Positions 38,782 through 47,712 of a stretch of 64,000 bases of DNA are shown piece after piece (position 1 is the stretch's first letter; each line of letters starts with the position of its first letter). A model generated the notes under the pieces. The model saw only the letters and a program-made list of their open reading frames with translations, had not been told where the DNA came from and made no database searches. The DNA is from Hoylesella enoeca JCM 12259 (GTDB lineage Bacteria; Bacteroidota; Bacteroidia; Bacteroidales; Bacteroidaceae), in contig NZ_BAIX01000006.1 in the NCBI RefSeq assembly GCF_000613405.1, forward strand, positions 1 to 64,000, in the 5' to 3' direction. A program made the position numbers and the translations under genes.

Positions 38782-38991
38782 AATCGCTATGTTTTGAGTG
38801 AATAATTCGTGAAATTTTCCCCTTTGCTCGGTTGGCAAAAGGGCATAAAAAGAGAACAAAGGGAACTCCGAGAAGCCCTTTGTTTATTGGGGGTTAGTCG
38901 TCTCCCCTCGCGCGCGCGTAGGGTGAGACGTGAAAGGCGTTTATGCCAGGTAAGATGTGTGTGTGTGTGTGTGTGTTAAGACTTTTTCCGA
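38782..38991 (-). promoter_or_regulatory. Structured 5' leader of cassette 2 (attenuator-like)
   Basis: On the complement it contains (CA)10; then a hairpin made of CGTCTC/GAGACG and CCCT/AGGG around (CG)5 (38,899-38,930); then a terminator-like hairpin AACAAAGGG/CCCTTTGTT (38,855-38,884) with a T-rich tract (38,844-38,854), all before the small gene. The order and spacing match cassettes 1 and 3. The lower stem differs in sequence but keeps pairing compared with cassette 1. Confidence 0.65.
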
Positions 38992-38997
38992 GATATG

Positions 38998-39068
38998 CAA
39001 ATATAAAACGTTAAAAGATGCAAGAGAATTGGAGTTCTTTTGCATCGCCGTGCTGCTGGTTATATTTG
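38998..39068. promoter_or_regulatory. Divergent promoter block with 30-bp palindrome, cassette 2
   Basis: A TATATTTG -7 box on the complement (38,998-39,005) faces the cassette. Another on the + strand (39,061-39,068) faces away. Between them at 39,017-39,046 lies GATGCAAGAGAATTGG followed by AGTTCTTTTGCATC, a palindrome with about 12 of 15 matching pairs. This looks like an operator between two promoters. The same block recurs at 58,813-58,883. Confidence 0.6.
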
Positions 39069-39220
39069 CTTGTTTAATCATACTTCTCGTTTAATCCTTT
39101 TGATCGGCCTCGCTTGTTCAGACCCCCATCCCCCTAACTTAGGGGGCGAAGGAGGCGAAAGAAATCGGGGGCAAAGGTAAGGAAAGATTCTTAAACGGGC
39201 AAAGAAAAATTAAAAAAGTT
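39069..39220 (+). other. Conserved non-coding block, possible outward RNA, cassette 2
   Basis: Sequence behind the outward -7 box. It is nearly the same as 58,884-58,990 for about 100 bp and includes the palindrome CCCCCTAAcTTAGGGGG (about 39,131-39,147). No open frame. It could be a short RNA with a GC-rich hairpin or just the edge of a duplicated segment. Confidence 0.4.
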
Positions 39221-40696
39221 TCAGAACTGGAAGTAAATAAACGGTTGGATGCCGCTGCTTTTCACTTGAATGACGAGATAAATAACAACGATGATCACTG
39301 CGGCATCTATCAAGACATTACCGCGACGAAGCAAACCGATGAGCGACTCCTGCCAACTGTCGGGCAAATAATGACTGAGATAGCCGAAAACGATCAGTGC
39401 AAAGACGTATTTATAGCCGATAATCACTTGCGGAAGGAGTTCGGCATGAAAGTCGACAAAGATGTGATGAATCATCGCCCAAGATGCTTCGAACGTGCCA
39501 TTGCGGAAGAATATCCACGTGAGGCACACGAAATTGAATGTCAGAAAGATGGCGATCCACTTGCGAAAGCCCGCACTTTGATACGTGCGATCATGATGAA
39601 AGACATTCGTGCGAAAATATTTGTGCACGGCCAAAGCCACTCCGTGCATTCCGCCCCACGCCACGAAATTGAGACTCGCGCCGTGCCACAGACCGCCCAA
39701 AAGCATCGTGAGCAAGAGATTGAGATATTGACGCACCTTGCCTTTGCGGTTTCCGCCAAGCGAAATATAAATGTAATCGCGTATCCAAGTGGATAAAGAG
39801 ATGTGCCAGCGACGCCAAAAGTCGGTGATGCTCGTGCTTCGATACGGTGCATTGAAGTTGATCGGGAAATGAAATCCCAGCAACAACGCGATGCCGATAG
39901 CCATATCGCTGTAACCGCTGAAGTCGCAATAGATCTGCATGGCATAACCATAGACGCCGAGAAGATTCTCTAATCCCGAATAGAGCGATGGATTATCGAA
40001 GATTCGGTCGACAAAATTGAGACTGATATAGTCGCTGATGACGGCTTTCTTAAACAGTCCGATAGCAATGAAATAGACGCCGCGCGCAAACATGTCGCGA
40101 CTGATGACAAGCGGACGACGGATCTGCGGAGCGAAGTCGCTGGCTCTCACAATGGGCCCGGCGACCAATTGCGGAAAGAAAGAAACATAGAATGCGTAAT
40201 CGAGCAACGACGGGAGCGGTTTCAAATGGCCGCGATAGACATCGATGGTGTAGCTCAAACTCTGGAAAGTAAAGAAACTGATGCCCACGGGCAGGAATAT
40301 ATCCCAAGGCTGAAAGTTGTTGCCCACCATTTGAGCGAGCATTCCTGCAAAGAAATTGGCATATTTGAAATAGCCCAGCAGTCCTAAATCGATTAGCAGA
40401 CTCAGGCCAACGAGCCGCCGTCCGAGCGTTCGATTCTCGCGGTTTGCATCGATGGTGCGGGCAATGAGATAATCGCTCACCGTGACGATAGCCAAAAGAA
40501 AGAAATAGAATCCGCTGCTTTTGTAATAGAAATAATAGGAGAATGCTGTCACAAAAAGCAATCGTGCCGTGAGTTTACGCTGCAACAACATATAAACGAA
40601 CGTGAACCCGAGAAACAGCACGAGAAAAAGTCCGCTCGAAAAGATCATCGGTTCGTGCGGGTTATATGTCAGTTGAGTCAGGATTTTGTCTATCAT
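39221..40696 (-). CDS. MBOAT-family membrane O-acyltransferase
   Basis: 491-residue polytopic protein of the AlgI/DltB type that passes acyl groups across the inner membrane for modification of an envelope or secreted polysaccharide. Family hallmarks are YFKYANFF, LPVGISFFTFQSLSYTIDVY, DFWRRWHISLSTWIRDYIYI and the catalytic histidine in MLLGGLWHGASLNFVAWG. Its start overlaps the end of the upstream SGNH gene by 4 bp, so the two are translationally coupled and probably form a transport/transfer pair. Confidence 0.93.
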   Translation of the reverse strand: MIDKILTQLTYNPHEPMIFSSGLFLVLFLGFTFVYMLLQRKLTARLLFVTAFSYYFYYKSSGFYFFLLAIVTVSDYLIARTIDANRENRTLGRRLVGLSLLIDLGLLGYFKYANFFAGMLAQMVGNNFQPWDIFLPVGISFFTFQSLSYTIDVYRGHLKPLPSLLDYAFYVSFFPQLVAGPIVRASDFAPQIRRPLVISRDMFARGVYFIAIGLFKKAVISDYISLNFVDRIFDNPSLYSGLENLLGVYGYAMQIYCDFSGYSDMAIGIALLLGFHFPINFNAPYRSTSITDFWRRWHISLSTWIRDYIYISLGGNRKGKVRQYLNLLLTMLLGGLWHGASLNFVAWGGMHGVALAVHKYFRTNVFHHDRTYQSAGFRKWIAIFLTFNFVCLTWIFFRNGTFEASWAMIHHIFVDFHAELLPQVIIGYKYVFALIVFGYLSHYLPDSWQESLIGLLRRGNVLIDAAVIIVVIYLVIQVKSSGIQPFIYFQF

Positions 40697-42084
40697 TGTC
40701 TTTCGAGCGTTATCCGGCGTTTGTAGTTTTCGAGTCCGGCGGTGAACGAGGGGAAGACTTTCCGAGCTACATAAGCCCCGCCTCCGTAACTCAAATGGGC
40801 ATAATCCTTGTTGGCCATGCGCTTATCCACCAAGCGTTTCATGCTCTCTGCGCCGCCCATTGCCTGATAGAGATTGAGGAATGAGACCTTGGTCACGGCA
40901 GCCATCTGCTGTTGGAATGCCGTGAGATGTTCCACTTCTTTCAACGTGCGGATGCCATCGGCCGACCGACCGTCGCGATCCGACACACTCATGATCAAGA
41001 TGCTGGCCTGCGGAAATGCTTCGCGCAGGTGACCGATGGCTCTTCCCATATTCCTCGCATACTGTTTCATCACGCTGTTGGGATTGCCTTGCACAGCCAC
41101 GTTGAGACCAAACCCCACGATGATCAGATCATAAGGCCTGAGCCGAGCAAAGTCTTTCAGCGTGTTGATGGGAATGTTTCGCAGCGTCAGCCCATTGGAT
41201 CCGCGCAGGCTCAGATTGTCGAGAATCACACCACGATCCGATTCCAGAGACGCGCCAAACAAGTAAGTGCCGGCCCCGACACTGTCGAACCGGTAACGCA
41301 CGCTACTGGTCGCATGGCGAAAGACCGTTTCTTGCACGCCGTTTAACGGTTGGACGCATTGCAACTGACACTTGTTTGCATCGCCGGTAACGGTTACTTG
41401 CAAGCCACTCGATGTGGAGAGATAGAGCCGGGCCACATCCCAACGCGTGGACTTCGATTTATAGCGCGTGCCCATGGCCGTCATCACGGCTCCTTTCGAG
41501 GGTACAAAATAGCGTTCGTTGATGCCCTGCCGCCCTCGATCAAACGGCTTTTTCATCACTGCATAAGTAGCAAGCCCGTTGCTCTTTTGCATCACCGTGC
41601 GACGAACCACACCCGACATCAGCGCACAATCAATCCATCCCACGCCGTTTCCGCCGAATTTCTGCTGAAACATTTCGCGCAAATCGCAGGTCAGAATATC
41701 TCCCTCGATGAACGAATCGCCGAAATAGGCGATGCGAACAGGCCTATTCAACTTGCCGACAGTGGTCAACGAACGATAGAAATGATCCATTCCGCCGGCC
41801 GATCCGCCCGAATAGTCGACGATGGGAGTCACACCTTTGGGCCAAATCTCTTGAAATGCCACGCGCTTTCCATGCACGTCGGCCGTCAAGACAGGCTTAG
41901 GCGGTGCCGGACGAGGAATGACGTCCACGTCTTTTTCATCGAGTTTGTAAGGTGAAATATCGCTGAGGAGGTTGACTTTGCGCAATTCTGTGCCGCCGAT
42001 TGACAACGAGGGTAAGGCGTGCATCAGCAAAAGAACCGATACGATGAGACCTACCAATGCAAAAGTTCTGACTGACTGGTTCAT
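40693..42084 (-). CDS. SGNH/GDSL-type hydrolase, acyltransferase partner
   Basis: 463-residue protein with an N-terminal membrane anchor (about 7-27) and a periplasmic SGNH fold. Block I is AYFGDSFIEGD (nucleophile Ser), block III is IVGFGLNVA (Asn), and block V is DYAHLSYGG (Asp-x-x-His). A beta-rich insert of about 150 residues lies between blocks. Relatives that accompany MBOAT proteins (AlgJ/AlgX, PatB) transfer or remove O-acyl groups on polysaccharides outside the membrane. The acceptor here is unknown. Confidence 0.85.
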   Translation of the reverse strand: MNQSVRTFALVGLIVSVLLLMHALPSLSIGGTELRKVNLLSDISPYKLDEKDVDVIPRPAPPKPVLTADVHGKRVAFQEIWPKGVTPIVDYSGGSAGGMDHFYRSLTTVGKLNRPVRIAYFGDSFIEGDILTCDLREMFQQKFGGNGVGWIDCALMSGVVRRTVMQKSNGLATYAVMKKPFDRGRQGINERYFVPSKGAVMTAMGTRYKSKSTRWDVARLYLSTSSGLQVTVTGDANKCQLQCVQPLNGVQETVFRHATSSVRYRFDSVGAGTYLFGASLESDRGVILDNLSLRGSNGLTLRNIPINTLKDFARLRPYDLIIVGFGLNVAVQGNPNSVMKQYARNMGRAIGHLREAFPQASILIMSVSDRDGRSADGIRTLKEVEHLTAFQQQMAAVTKVSFLNLYQAMGGAESMKRLVDKRMANKDYAHLSYGGGAYVARKVFPSFTAGLENYKRRITLERQ

Positions 42085-42088
42085 TCGT

Positions 42089-42496
42089 TTATTTCAAAAT
42101 CTCTTGTAACGGACGCATCACAAAATCGCGTTCGTGCATCAATGGGTGCGGGATATGCAAGTCGGGTTCGTCTATTTCAATATCATCATAAAGCAGAATA
42201 TCAATGTCTATGATACGGTCGTGGTATTGCCGATTGGTCGATTTATGCGTCCGCCCCATCTCGTGCTCGATGTGTTGCGTGGTTTCCAATACACGACGCG
42301 GACTCAACGATGTGCTGACACGCACGGCGGCATTGATAAAATCATTGGCCGAAACGAATCCCCACGGTTTCGTTTCCAGCAGAGACGATTGTCGCTCAAC
42401 CGTTCCCACTTCTTTGCCAATACGCTTCACAGCTTCGCGAATGGTCTCGCGACGATCGCCGAGATTGGTTCCCAAAGCTAAATATACAGTGTGCAT
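42089..42496 (-). CDS. folK: HPPK, 6-hydroxymethyl-dihydropterin pyrophosphokinase
   Basis: 135-residue folate-pathway kinase that transfers pyrophosphate from ATP to hydroxymethyl-dihydropterin. Family signatures are LALGTNLGDRRETI, ETKPWGF, FINAAVRV and the metal-binding RIIDIDILLYDD followed by IPHPLMHERDFV. Standard length. It lies 9 bp after queA on the same strand, at the 3' end of the ftsX-to-folK block. Confidence 0.94.
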   Translation of the reverse strand: MHTVYLALGTNLGDRRETIREAVKRIGKEVGTVERQSSLLETKPWGFVSANDFINAAVRVSTSLSPRRVLETTQHIEHEMGRTHKSTNRQYHDRIIDIDILLYDDIEIDEPDLHIPHPLMHERDFVMRPLQEILK

Positions 42497-42505
42497 CACG
42501 CCCGA

Positions 42506-43687
42506 TCAATCGTCAAGAATCAAAAGCGCATCACCATAACAACCAAACTTATAGCCATTTTCAACAGCCAGTTCATAAGCTTTCATCACCAAGTCATATC
42601 CACCGAAAGCCGCCGTAGACATCAACAATGTCGACATAGGATGATAGAAGTTGGCTATCATGGTGTCGGCGATGTTGAAATCATACGGTGGAAAGATGAA
42701 ACGATTGGTCCAACCGTCATACTCTTTCAACTGTCCGTCTGTACCGGCAGCCGTTTCCATGGCCTTAACCATACTCGTCCCAACGGCGCAAATATGGTGA
42801 CCGGCGGCCTTGGTGCGATTAACAATGTCGCAGGCTTCGGCCGAAATGATCATCTGTTCGGAGTCCATCTTATGTTTAGTAAGGTCTTCCACTTCGATGC
42901 TACGAAAGTTTCCGAGTCCGCAATGCAACGTAATATAAGCGAAGTTAATGCCCCTGATCTCCATTCTTTTCAGCATTTCGCGACTGAAATGCAATCCGGA
43001 AACCGGCGCAGTGACTGCTCCCTCGTTCTTGGCGTATATGGTTTGGAAGTCTTCTAAATCTTCCTTGGTTGCAGGTCGATCTAAATTGCCGTCTGCATCT
43101 TTATGATCAATGATGTAATGAGGTAATGGAGCCGCTCCCAAAGCAAACAATTCGCGTTTGAATTCATCGTGAGGACAGTCGTAAAGAAACCTTAACGTGC
43201 GGCCGCGACTGGTGGTATTGTCGATCACTTCGGCCACCATCGTACCGCTGTCATCAAAAAACAGCTTGTTGCCAATGCGTATTTTACGGGCCGGTTCGAC
43301 AAGAACGTCCCAGAGTCTCATCTCTGCATTGAGCTCGCGAAGCAGAAAAACCTCGATCTTCGAGTCTGTTTTCTCCTTCATTCCGTATAGTCGTGCGGGG
43401 AAAACTTTGGTATCATTGAACACGAAAGTATCGTTTTCGTCGAAATAATCGAGTACATTTCGGAAATCCAAAAACTCACCTTCGATGGGCTTTCCTTTCT
43501 TATCTTTCTTGTACATATCGATGGTTTGCGACTTCCGATGCAGTACCATCAAGCGGCATTCATCCCTACGCGTAACGCGAACCGACTCTTCCAAGCCGTC
43601 ATCATTCGTTACTGAGTGGATGATACTATGCGGATAGAGTGCGATTTGCTCCTCGGGTAGTTTGAATTTAAATTGTGATAGCTTCAT
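42506..43687 (-). CDS. queA: tRNA preQ1(34) S-adenosylmethionine ribosyltransferase-isomerase
   Basis: 393-residue enzyme that adds the epoxycyclopentane ring to preQ1 in tRNA, a queuosine step. Features are the N-terminal [47 protein letters not shown] and [20 protein letters not shown], and the C-terminal [11 protein letters not shown] ... SMSTLLM-like [16 protein letters not shown]. It is somewhat longer than the E. coli enzyme because of a charged insert around residues 35-75, as is usual in Bacteroidetes. Confidence 0.93.
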   Translation of the reverse strand: MKLSQFKFKLPEEQIALYPHSIIHSVTNDDGLEESVRVTRRDECRLMVLHRKSQTIDMYKKDKKGKPIEGEFLDFRNVLDYFDENDTFVFNDTKVFPARLYGMKEKTDSKIEVFLLRELNAEMRLWDVLVEPARKIRIGNKLFFDDSGTMVAEVIDNTTSRGRTLRFLYDCPHDEFKRELFALGAAPLPHYIIDHKDADGNLDRPATKEDLEDFQTIYAKNEGAVTAPVSGLHFSREMLKRMEIRGINFAYITLHCGLGNFRSIEVEDLTKHKMDSEQMIISAEACDIVNRTKAAGHHICAVGTSMVKAMETAAGTDGQLKEYDGWTNRFIFPPYDFNIADTMIANFYHPMSTLLMSTAAFGGYDLVMKAYELAVENGYKFGCYGDALLILDD

Positions 43688-43700
43688 TATTTATTCTCCT

Positions 43701-44402
43701 TTACTGTTCAATGTTTTGTCGGTCGAGCCATTCCTGAAAATGATTGTAGTCGATACACTGCGCCAATCGTACGTCGCCTACGCGTGTACGGCACAGCGAA
43801 GTGAGGTAAGCACCACTGCCGAGAGCCCGTCCGATGTCGCGTGCCAACGCCCGAATATAAGTCCCTTTGCCGCAAACCACACGGATACTCATCTGCATCG
43901 ACATCCGATCAAAGGCAGTCAGCTCGATCTCATCAATCTGCACGGTTTTCGGTTTAAGCTCAACCTCCTTGCCTTTACGCCTTAAATCATAGGCGCGATC
44001 ACCATTTATCTTGCACGCACTGTACGAAGGTGGCACCTGTTCGATGATTCCAACAAACTGTTTGAGTGTTTCTTCGATTAGCTCTCGCGTAATATGATTT
44101 GTCGGGAAAACAGCATTTACAGGATGTTCCATATCATAACTCGCGGTAGTTGCGCCCAATTGAAGAGTCGCAATATATTCTTTTGTGTGTCGTTGCAGGC
44201 TTTCTATCTGCTTCGTTGCACGTCCGGTACATAAAATCAAGACACCTGTAGCCAAGGGATCGAGCGTTCCTGCATGTCCCGTTTTCACCCGTTTGACACC
44301 CAACTTCTGCGAAATCAAATAGCGAATATGGGCCAGTGCCCCAAAACTCGACAGTCGGTAAGGCTTATTAATATAGATAATTTCTCCTTCGTTGAAATTC
44401 AT
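43701..44402 (-). CDS. truB: tRNA pseudouridine(55) synthase
   Basis: 233-residue enzyme forming pseudouridine 55 in the T-loop of tRNAs. The catalytic aspartate is in [19 protein letters not shown]. Other family segments are [41 protein letters not shown] and [17 protein letters not shown]. Complete. Its start abuts the uppP stop, and queA follows 13 bp later. Confidence 0.95.
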   Translation of the reverse strand: MNFNEGEIIYINKPYRLSSFGALAHIRYLISQKLGVKRVKTGHAGTLDPLATGVLILCTGRATKQIESLQRHTKEYIATLQLGATTASYDMEHPVNAVFPTNHITRELIEETLKQFVGIIEQVPPSYSACKINGDRAYDLRRKGKEVELKPKTVQIDEIELTAFDRMSMQMSIRVVCGKGTYIRALARDIGRALGSGAYLTSLCRTRVGDVRLAQCIDYNHFQEWLDRQNIEQ

Positions 44403-45263
44403 TTAGTCTACCATTACTAATGAGTGTCCCAATAAAAGCCATACAATGATGAATCCTCCGACAATAATCCGATAAACGCCGAACGCTTGGAAACCATACT
44501 TGGTGAGGAAAGCCACAAAACCTTTGATGGCCAGCAGTGCCACGAAAAAGGCTACAACACTGCCCAAGAGTAATGTTCCGAGATGATCGACAAATACGCC
44601 CGTGTCACCGGTTTCGTGCATTCGGAGCACCATTTTCAGCACATCGAGACACGTTGCGGCAAACATCGTGGGTACGGCAAGGAAAAACGAGAACTCAGCT
44701 GCATCTTTTCGGGTGAGCTTCTGGGCCATTCCGCCAACAATGGTAGCCATTGATCGAGATACGCCCGGTATCATTGCGATACACTGAAAGAGTCCGATGT
44801 ACAGTGCTCGACGCGTTGTCAACACCGTGTTTTCACGGCCTTTGTCGAACAATCGGTCGCAAAAGAGCATAAAAACACCGCCTAATACCAGCATCACTGC
44901 AACCACCATCACCGATCCCAAGAGTCTGTCGATAACACCATTGAGCAGTCCGCCAATAACCATTGCAGGTAGAAAAGCTACGAGGAGTTTGTAATAGAAA
45001 TTCCATTTGTGCAGAAATCGCTGCACATTCGATGCGCTTTCGGATGCCGGACTGTGGTCAAGTCGGAAGAAACGACGCCAATACAGCACCACAACCGACA
45101 GTATGGCACCGAACTGAATGATAACAGTGAACGCCTTGACAAACTCATCGCTGGGGATGCCCAACAAGCTTTGTGTGATTATCATATGCCCGGTCGACGA
45201 CACGGGAAGAAACTCTGTCAATCCTTCTACAATTGCCAGAATAATCGTTTGCAATATAGTCAT
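44403..45263 (-). CDS. uppP: Undecaprenyl-diphosphatase (BacA type)
   Basis: 286-residue membrane enzyme that recycles the undecaprenyl carrier of cell-wall and glycan synthesis. The two signature segments are [17 protein letters not shown] (about 13-29) and [11 protein letters not shown] (about 164-174), with around eight hydrophobic segments. A charged insert with a serine-rich stretch sits at residues 65-80. The start overlaps the DUF3098 stop by one base. Confidence 0.95.
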   Translation of the reverse strand: MTILQTIILAIVEGLTEFLPVSSTGHMIITQSLLGIPSDEFVKAFTVIIQFGAILSVVVLYWRRFFRLDHSPASESASNVQRFLHKWNFYYKLLVAFLPAMVIGGLLNGVIDRLLGSVMVVAVMLVLGGVFMLFCDRLFDKGRENTVLTTRRALYIGLFQCIAMIPGVSRSMATIVGGMAQKLTRKDAAEFSFFLAVPTMFAATCLDVLKMVLRMHETGDTGVFVDHLGTLLLGSVVAFFVALLAIKGFVAFLTKYGFQAFGVYRIIVGGFIIVWLLLGHSLVMVD

Positions 45264-45499
45264 CAGTCGTTCGGTTCGTCTTTGGGTTTACGAATGATAG
45301 CATAAATCATCGAAACAAAACCGACAAGGCAAACAATCGGGGCCACTTTGATACGCCGTACACTGAAAATAGTCGGGTCGAAGTGCGTATCCGTAGAGCT
45401 GCCTCCACTCATCAAGACGAATCCGATGATAACTATCAGCATCCCGACAGCTAACAGCAGGAAGTTGATTCGATCAAAAGCAAAGTTTCTTTTATCCAT
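45263..45499 (-). CDS. DUF3098 small membrane protein
   Basis: 78-residue protein with two membrane helices (about 12-30 and 50-68), flanked by a basic N-terminus and a charged C-terminal tail (RKPKDEPND). The family is found in Bacteroidetes between ftsX and uppP, as here. It may assist division or envelope enzymes; no function is known from the sequence. Confidence 0.85.
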   Translation of the reverse strand: MDKRNFAFDRINFLLLAVGMLIVIIGFVLMSGGSSTDTHFDPTIFSVRRIKVAPIVCLVGFVSMIYAIIRKPKDEPND

Positions 45500-45571
45500 A
45501 ATTAATCGTTTATCTGTGCGAGAAGTTAAGATAATATACTTAATTCCCCGACTCCTTTAACTCCTTAATTC

Positions 45572-46453
45572 CTATATATTATATAACTCTCCGGCCTTCA
45601 TTCGCAAGAACTTATTGACCGAAATATAGGCACACAATGCTGTGAGAACAATCCCGAACAGAATCACCGAGGCCCCTGTGATGGCCATTATTTCCCAAGT
45701 GACGATACCGAGAACGTCTGGTTCATAATTGAAAAGTGCACAGACGCAACCGGCTAACACGGCATCGGCCAGCAAAGCAGCTAAAATGCCCGATAGAACT
45801 GCCCTCCGAACAAATGGGCCTCGTATAAATCCCCACGACGCGCCGACCAATTTCATGGTGTGAATGGAGAATCTTCGAGCGTAGATTCCTAATCTGATGG
45901 TGTTATTGATGAGCGTAAATGAAACGAAAGTAAGCAGTATTGCCAAGACGAGCCACACAAAACCGATCTTCGTCAGATTCTGATTCACTTTCTCGATCAG
46001 ATCTTTCTGATAAGTGATTTCACTCACTTTGGGATACTTTTTCAGTTCGGCAGAAACCCATCTCAATGAGTCGTTATTGGCATAATCGGATTTCAGCGTC
46101 AGTTCTATCGACGGAGGAAAAGGGTTTATGCCGTTGGTGAACTCCGAAGGATCTGTTCCCATCTCGCGAATCGCTTCTTTGAGCGACTGCTCTTTACTGA
46201 TATACGTGATATTCTTGATGTAAGGGCGCGCACCGAGCGATGCCACAATCTTCTGTGCTTCGGGATGGGTCATGTCTTGGTCAAGCATCATCGTAACCAC
46301 CAGATTCTCTTTCACATAAGCCGAAAGACGCTCACCCGTAAGCACGGAAAACACGACCAATCCTAATAATATCAACACCAAAGCTGTGCTGATGCATAAA
46401 GTTACGGCCTGCAAACCATGCCGGCTGCGGGCTTTATTGCGCTTCTTTCTCAT
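45572..46453 (-). CDS. ftsX: Cell division protein FtsX (permease-like)
   Basis: 293-residue membrane component of the FtsEX complex that couples division to peptidoglycan hydrolysis. One membrane helix near the N-terminus (about 20-42) is followed by a periplasmic loop (about 45-165, with IVASLGARPYIKNITYISKE) and three C-terminal helices with the permease motif MKLVGASWGFIRGPFVRRAV. Length and topology match. Its partner ftsE is not adjacent. A -7-like TTACTTTG at 46,485-46,492 (complement) precedes it. Confidence 0.93.
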   Translation of the reverse strand: MRKKRNKARSRHGLQAVTLCISTALVLILLGLVVFSVLTGERLSAYVKENLVVTMMLDQDMTHPEAQKIVASLGARPYIKNITYISKEQSLKEAIREMGTDPSEFTNGINPFPPSIELTLKSDYANNDSLRWVSAELKKYPKVSEITYQKDLIEKVNQNLTKIGFVWLVLAILLTFVSFTLINNTIRLGIYARRFSIHTMKLVGASWGFIRGPFVRRAVLSGILAALLADAVLAGCVCALFNYEPDVLGIVTWEIMAITGASVILFGIVLTALCAYISVNKFLRMKAGELYNI

Positions 46454-46492
46454 TCCCCAAGCTGCTATTACACCAAATCGGTTGCAAAGTAA

Positions 46493-46784
46493 CGAAAAAA
46501 AGTAGGATAAAACGAGAGATTAACTACTATTAACGCGAAAACAACGGTTCATAAATGCCATTGCAAACTGCATCGAATTGCACGACAACTAAGCATTAAT
46601 CGGCACACAAGTAACGGTTGGTTGCGCTACGATTAACGCTTAACGGCAAAGTGGTTTCTATTGAGTTGAAAATCGATCGAGTAGAGAATTCGGCGGAAAT
46701 GATTGCAAACCTTATCTTATCGGATCTTTAAACAAACAAGGAGTCTACATGATTCAACTTGGCTGCGAATCAATCTGAAATCAA
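46493..46784. other. Divergent/convergent spacer with dispersed repeats
   Basis: Contains three degenerate copies of the dispersed repeat (AACTAAGCATTAATCGGC, AAGTAACGGTTGGTTGCGC, ACGATTAACGCTTAACGGC; about 46,588-46,645). No gene was recognised. Confidence 0.55.
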
Positions 46785-46814
46785 AGAAGGGCAGACCTCA
46801 CGGTCAGCCCTTCT
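46785..46814 (-). terminator. Terminator of lpxA-like gene
   Basis: AGAAGGGC-a-GACC-tcac-GGTC-a-GCCCTTCT, a strong two-part stem about 30 bp behind the stop codon. Confidence 0.75.
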
Positions 46815-46843
46815 ACAAATAAAGCAAGATGCAGAGGTATGAG

Positions 46844-47626
46844 CTACATCTTACTGATTATTCCTTTCTTCGTTGCATTGATAAAGTTCACGATGTTACG
46901 TATTTCCGGACTGTCGGGAACTTGTTCGTTGATCTGTATCACGGCGTCGAACACGCTGGTTTGACCATGAAAAACCAATCTGTAAGCATTCGCAACGTGT
47001 TTCTGAATCTTATCAGAGATACCGTCTTCGGTCATCATCACGGTGTTGGGTCCGCCGTAAGCAACGGGATATCCGCCAACGATGATATAGGGCGGGACAT
47101 CCTTTGAGAGAGTGGTTCCGGCCTGAATAGCCGCCCGCTGACCTACGCGTGTGCCGGCTTTTTCGACAACATTGCTGGAGAAAATGGCTCCGTCGCCGAT
47201 CTCGCAATCACCGGCAATCTTGGTTCCGTAACCGAAGATGCAACCGTTTCCAACCTTCGTGTCGTGCGAAATATGCGCCCCCTCCATCAGGAAATTATCG
47301 TTTCCGATAACGGTTTGACCACCTGTGTGGGTCGCACGATTGATCACCACGTTCTCGCGGATGATATTATTGTTGCCGATAATCAGTTTGGTTTTCTCTC
47401 CCGTGAAGTCGAAATCCTGCGGAAGAGCGCCGATCACGGATCCTTGGTGCACCTTGTTGTGCGCGCCCAACCGTGAACCGTTGAGTATCGAGACAAAAGG
47501 AAAGATGACACAATTGTCTCCGATCTCCACGTCGGTCTCTATATACACAAAGGGAAATATCTTACAGTTGTCCCCGATCTTCGCTTTGGGGGAGATTTCT
47601 GCCTTTGGACTTATCTCGCTTGCCAT
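46844..47626 (-). CDS. lpxA: Acyl-ACP-UDP-N-acetylglucosamine O-acyltransferase
   Basis: 260-residue left-handed beta-helix enzyme for the first lipid A step. The hexapeptide pattern is clear in residues 1-185 (AKIGDNCKIFPFVYIETDVE, IGNNNIIRENVVINRATHTG). The catalytic histidine lies in NFLMEGAHISHDTKVGNG, and YPVAYGGPNTV precedes the helical C-terminus. Some positions differ from E. coli LpxA (for example RENVVINRATHTG), which is common in Bacteroidetes; a specialised paralogue is possible because the gene is not next to lpxD or lpxC here. Confidence 0.9.
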   Translation of the reverse strand: MASEISPKAEISPKAKIGDNCKIFPFVYIETDVEIGDNCVIFPFVSILNGSRLGAHNKVHQGSVIGALPQDFDFTGEKTKLIIGNNNIIRENVVINRATHTGGQTVIGNDNFLMEGAHISHDTKVGNGCIFGYGTKIAGDCEIGDGAIFSSNVVEKAGTRVGQRAAIQAGTTLSKDVPPYIIVGGYPVAYGGPNTVMMTEDGISDKIQKHVANAYRLVFHGQTSVFDAVIQINEQVPDSPEIRNIVNFINATKKGIISKM

Positions 47627-47712
47627 ATTTTCAGTTTTTAAGTTTATGAGTTTTGGGGTCTGTGAATTATGCAGTTGTTATGTTTGTGAGTGCATTCCAA
47701 CAATCAACTCGA

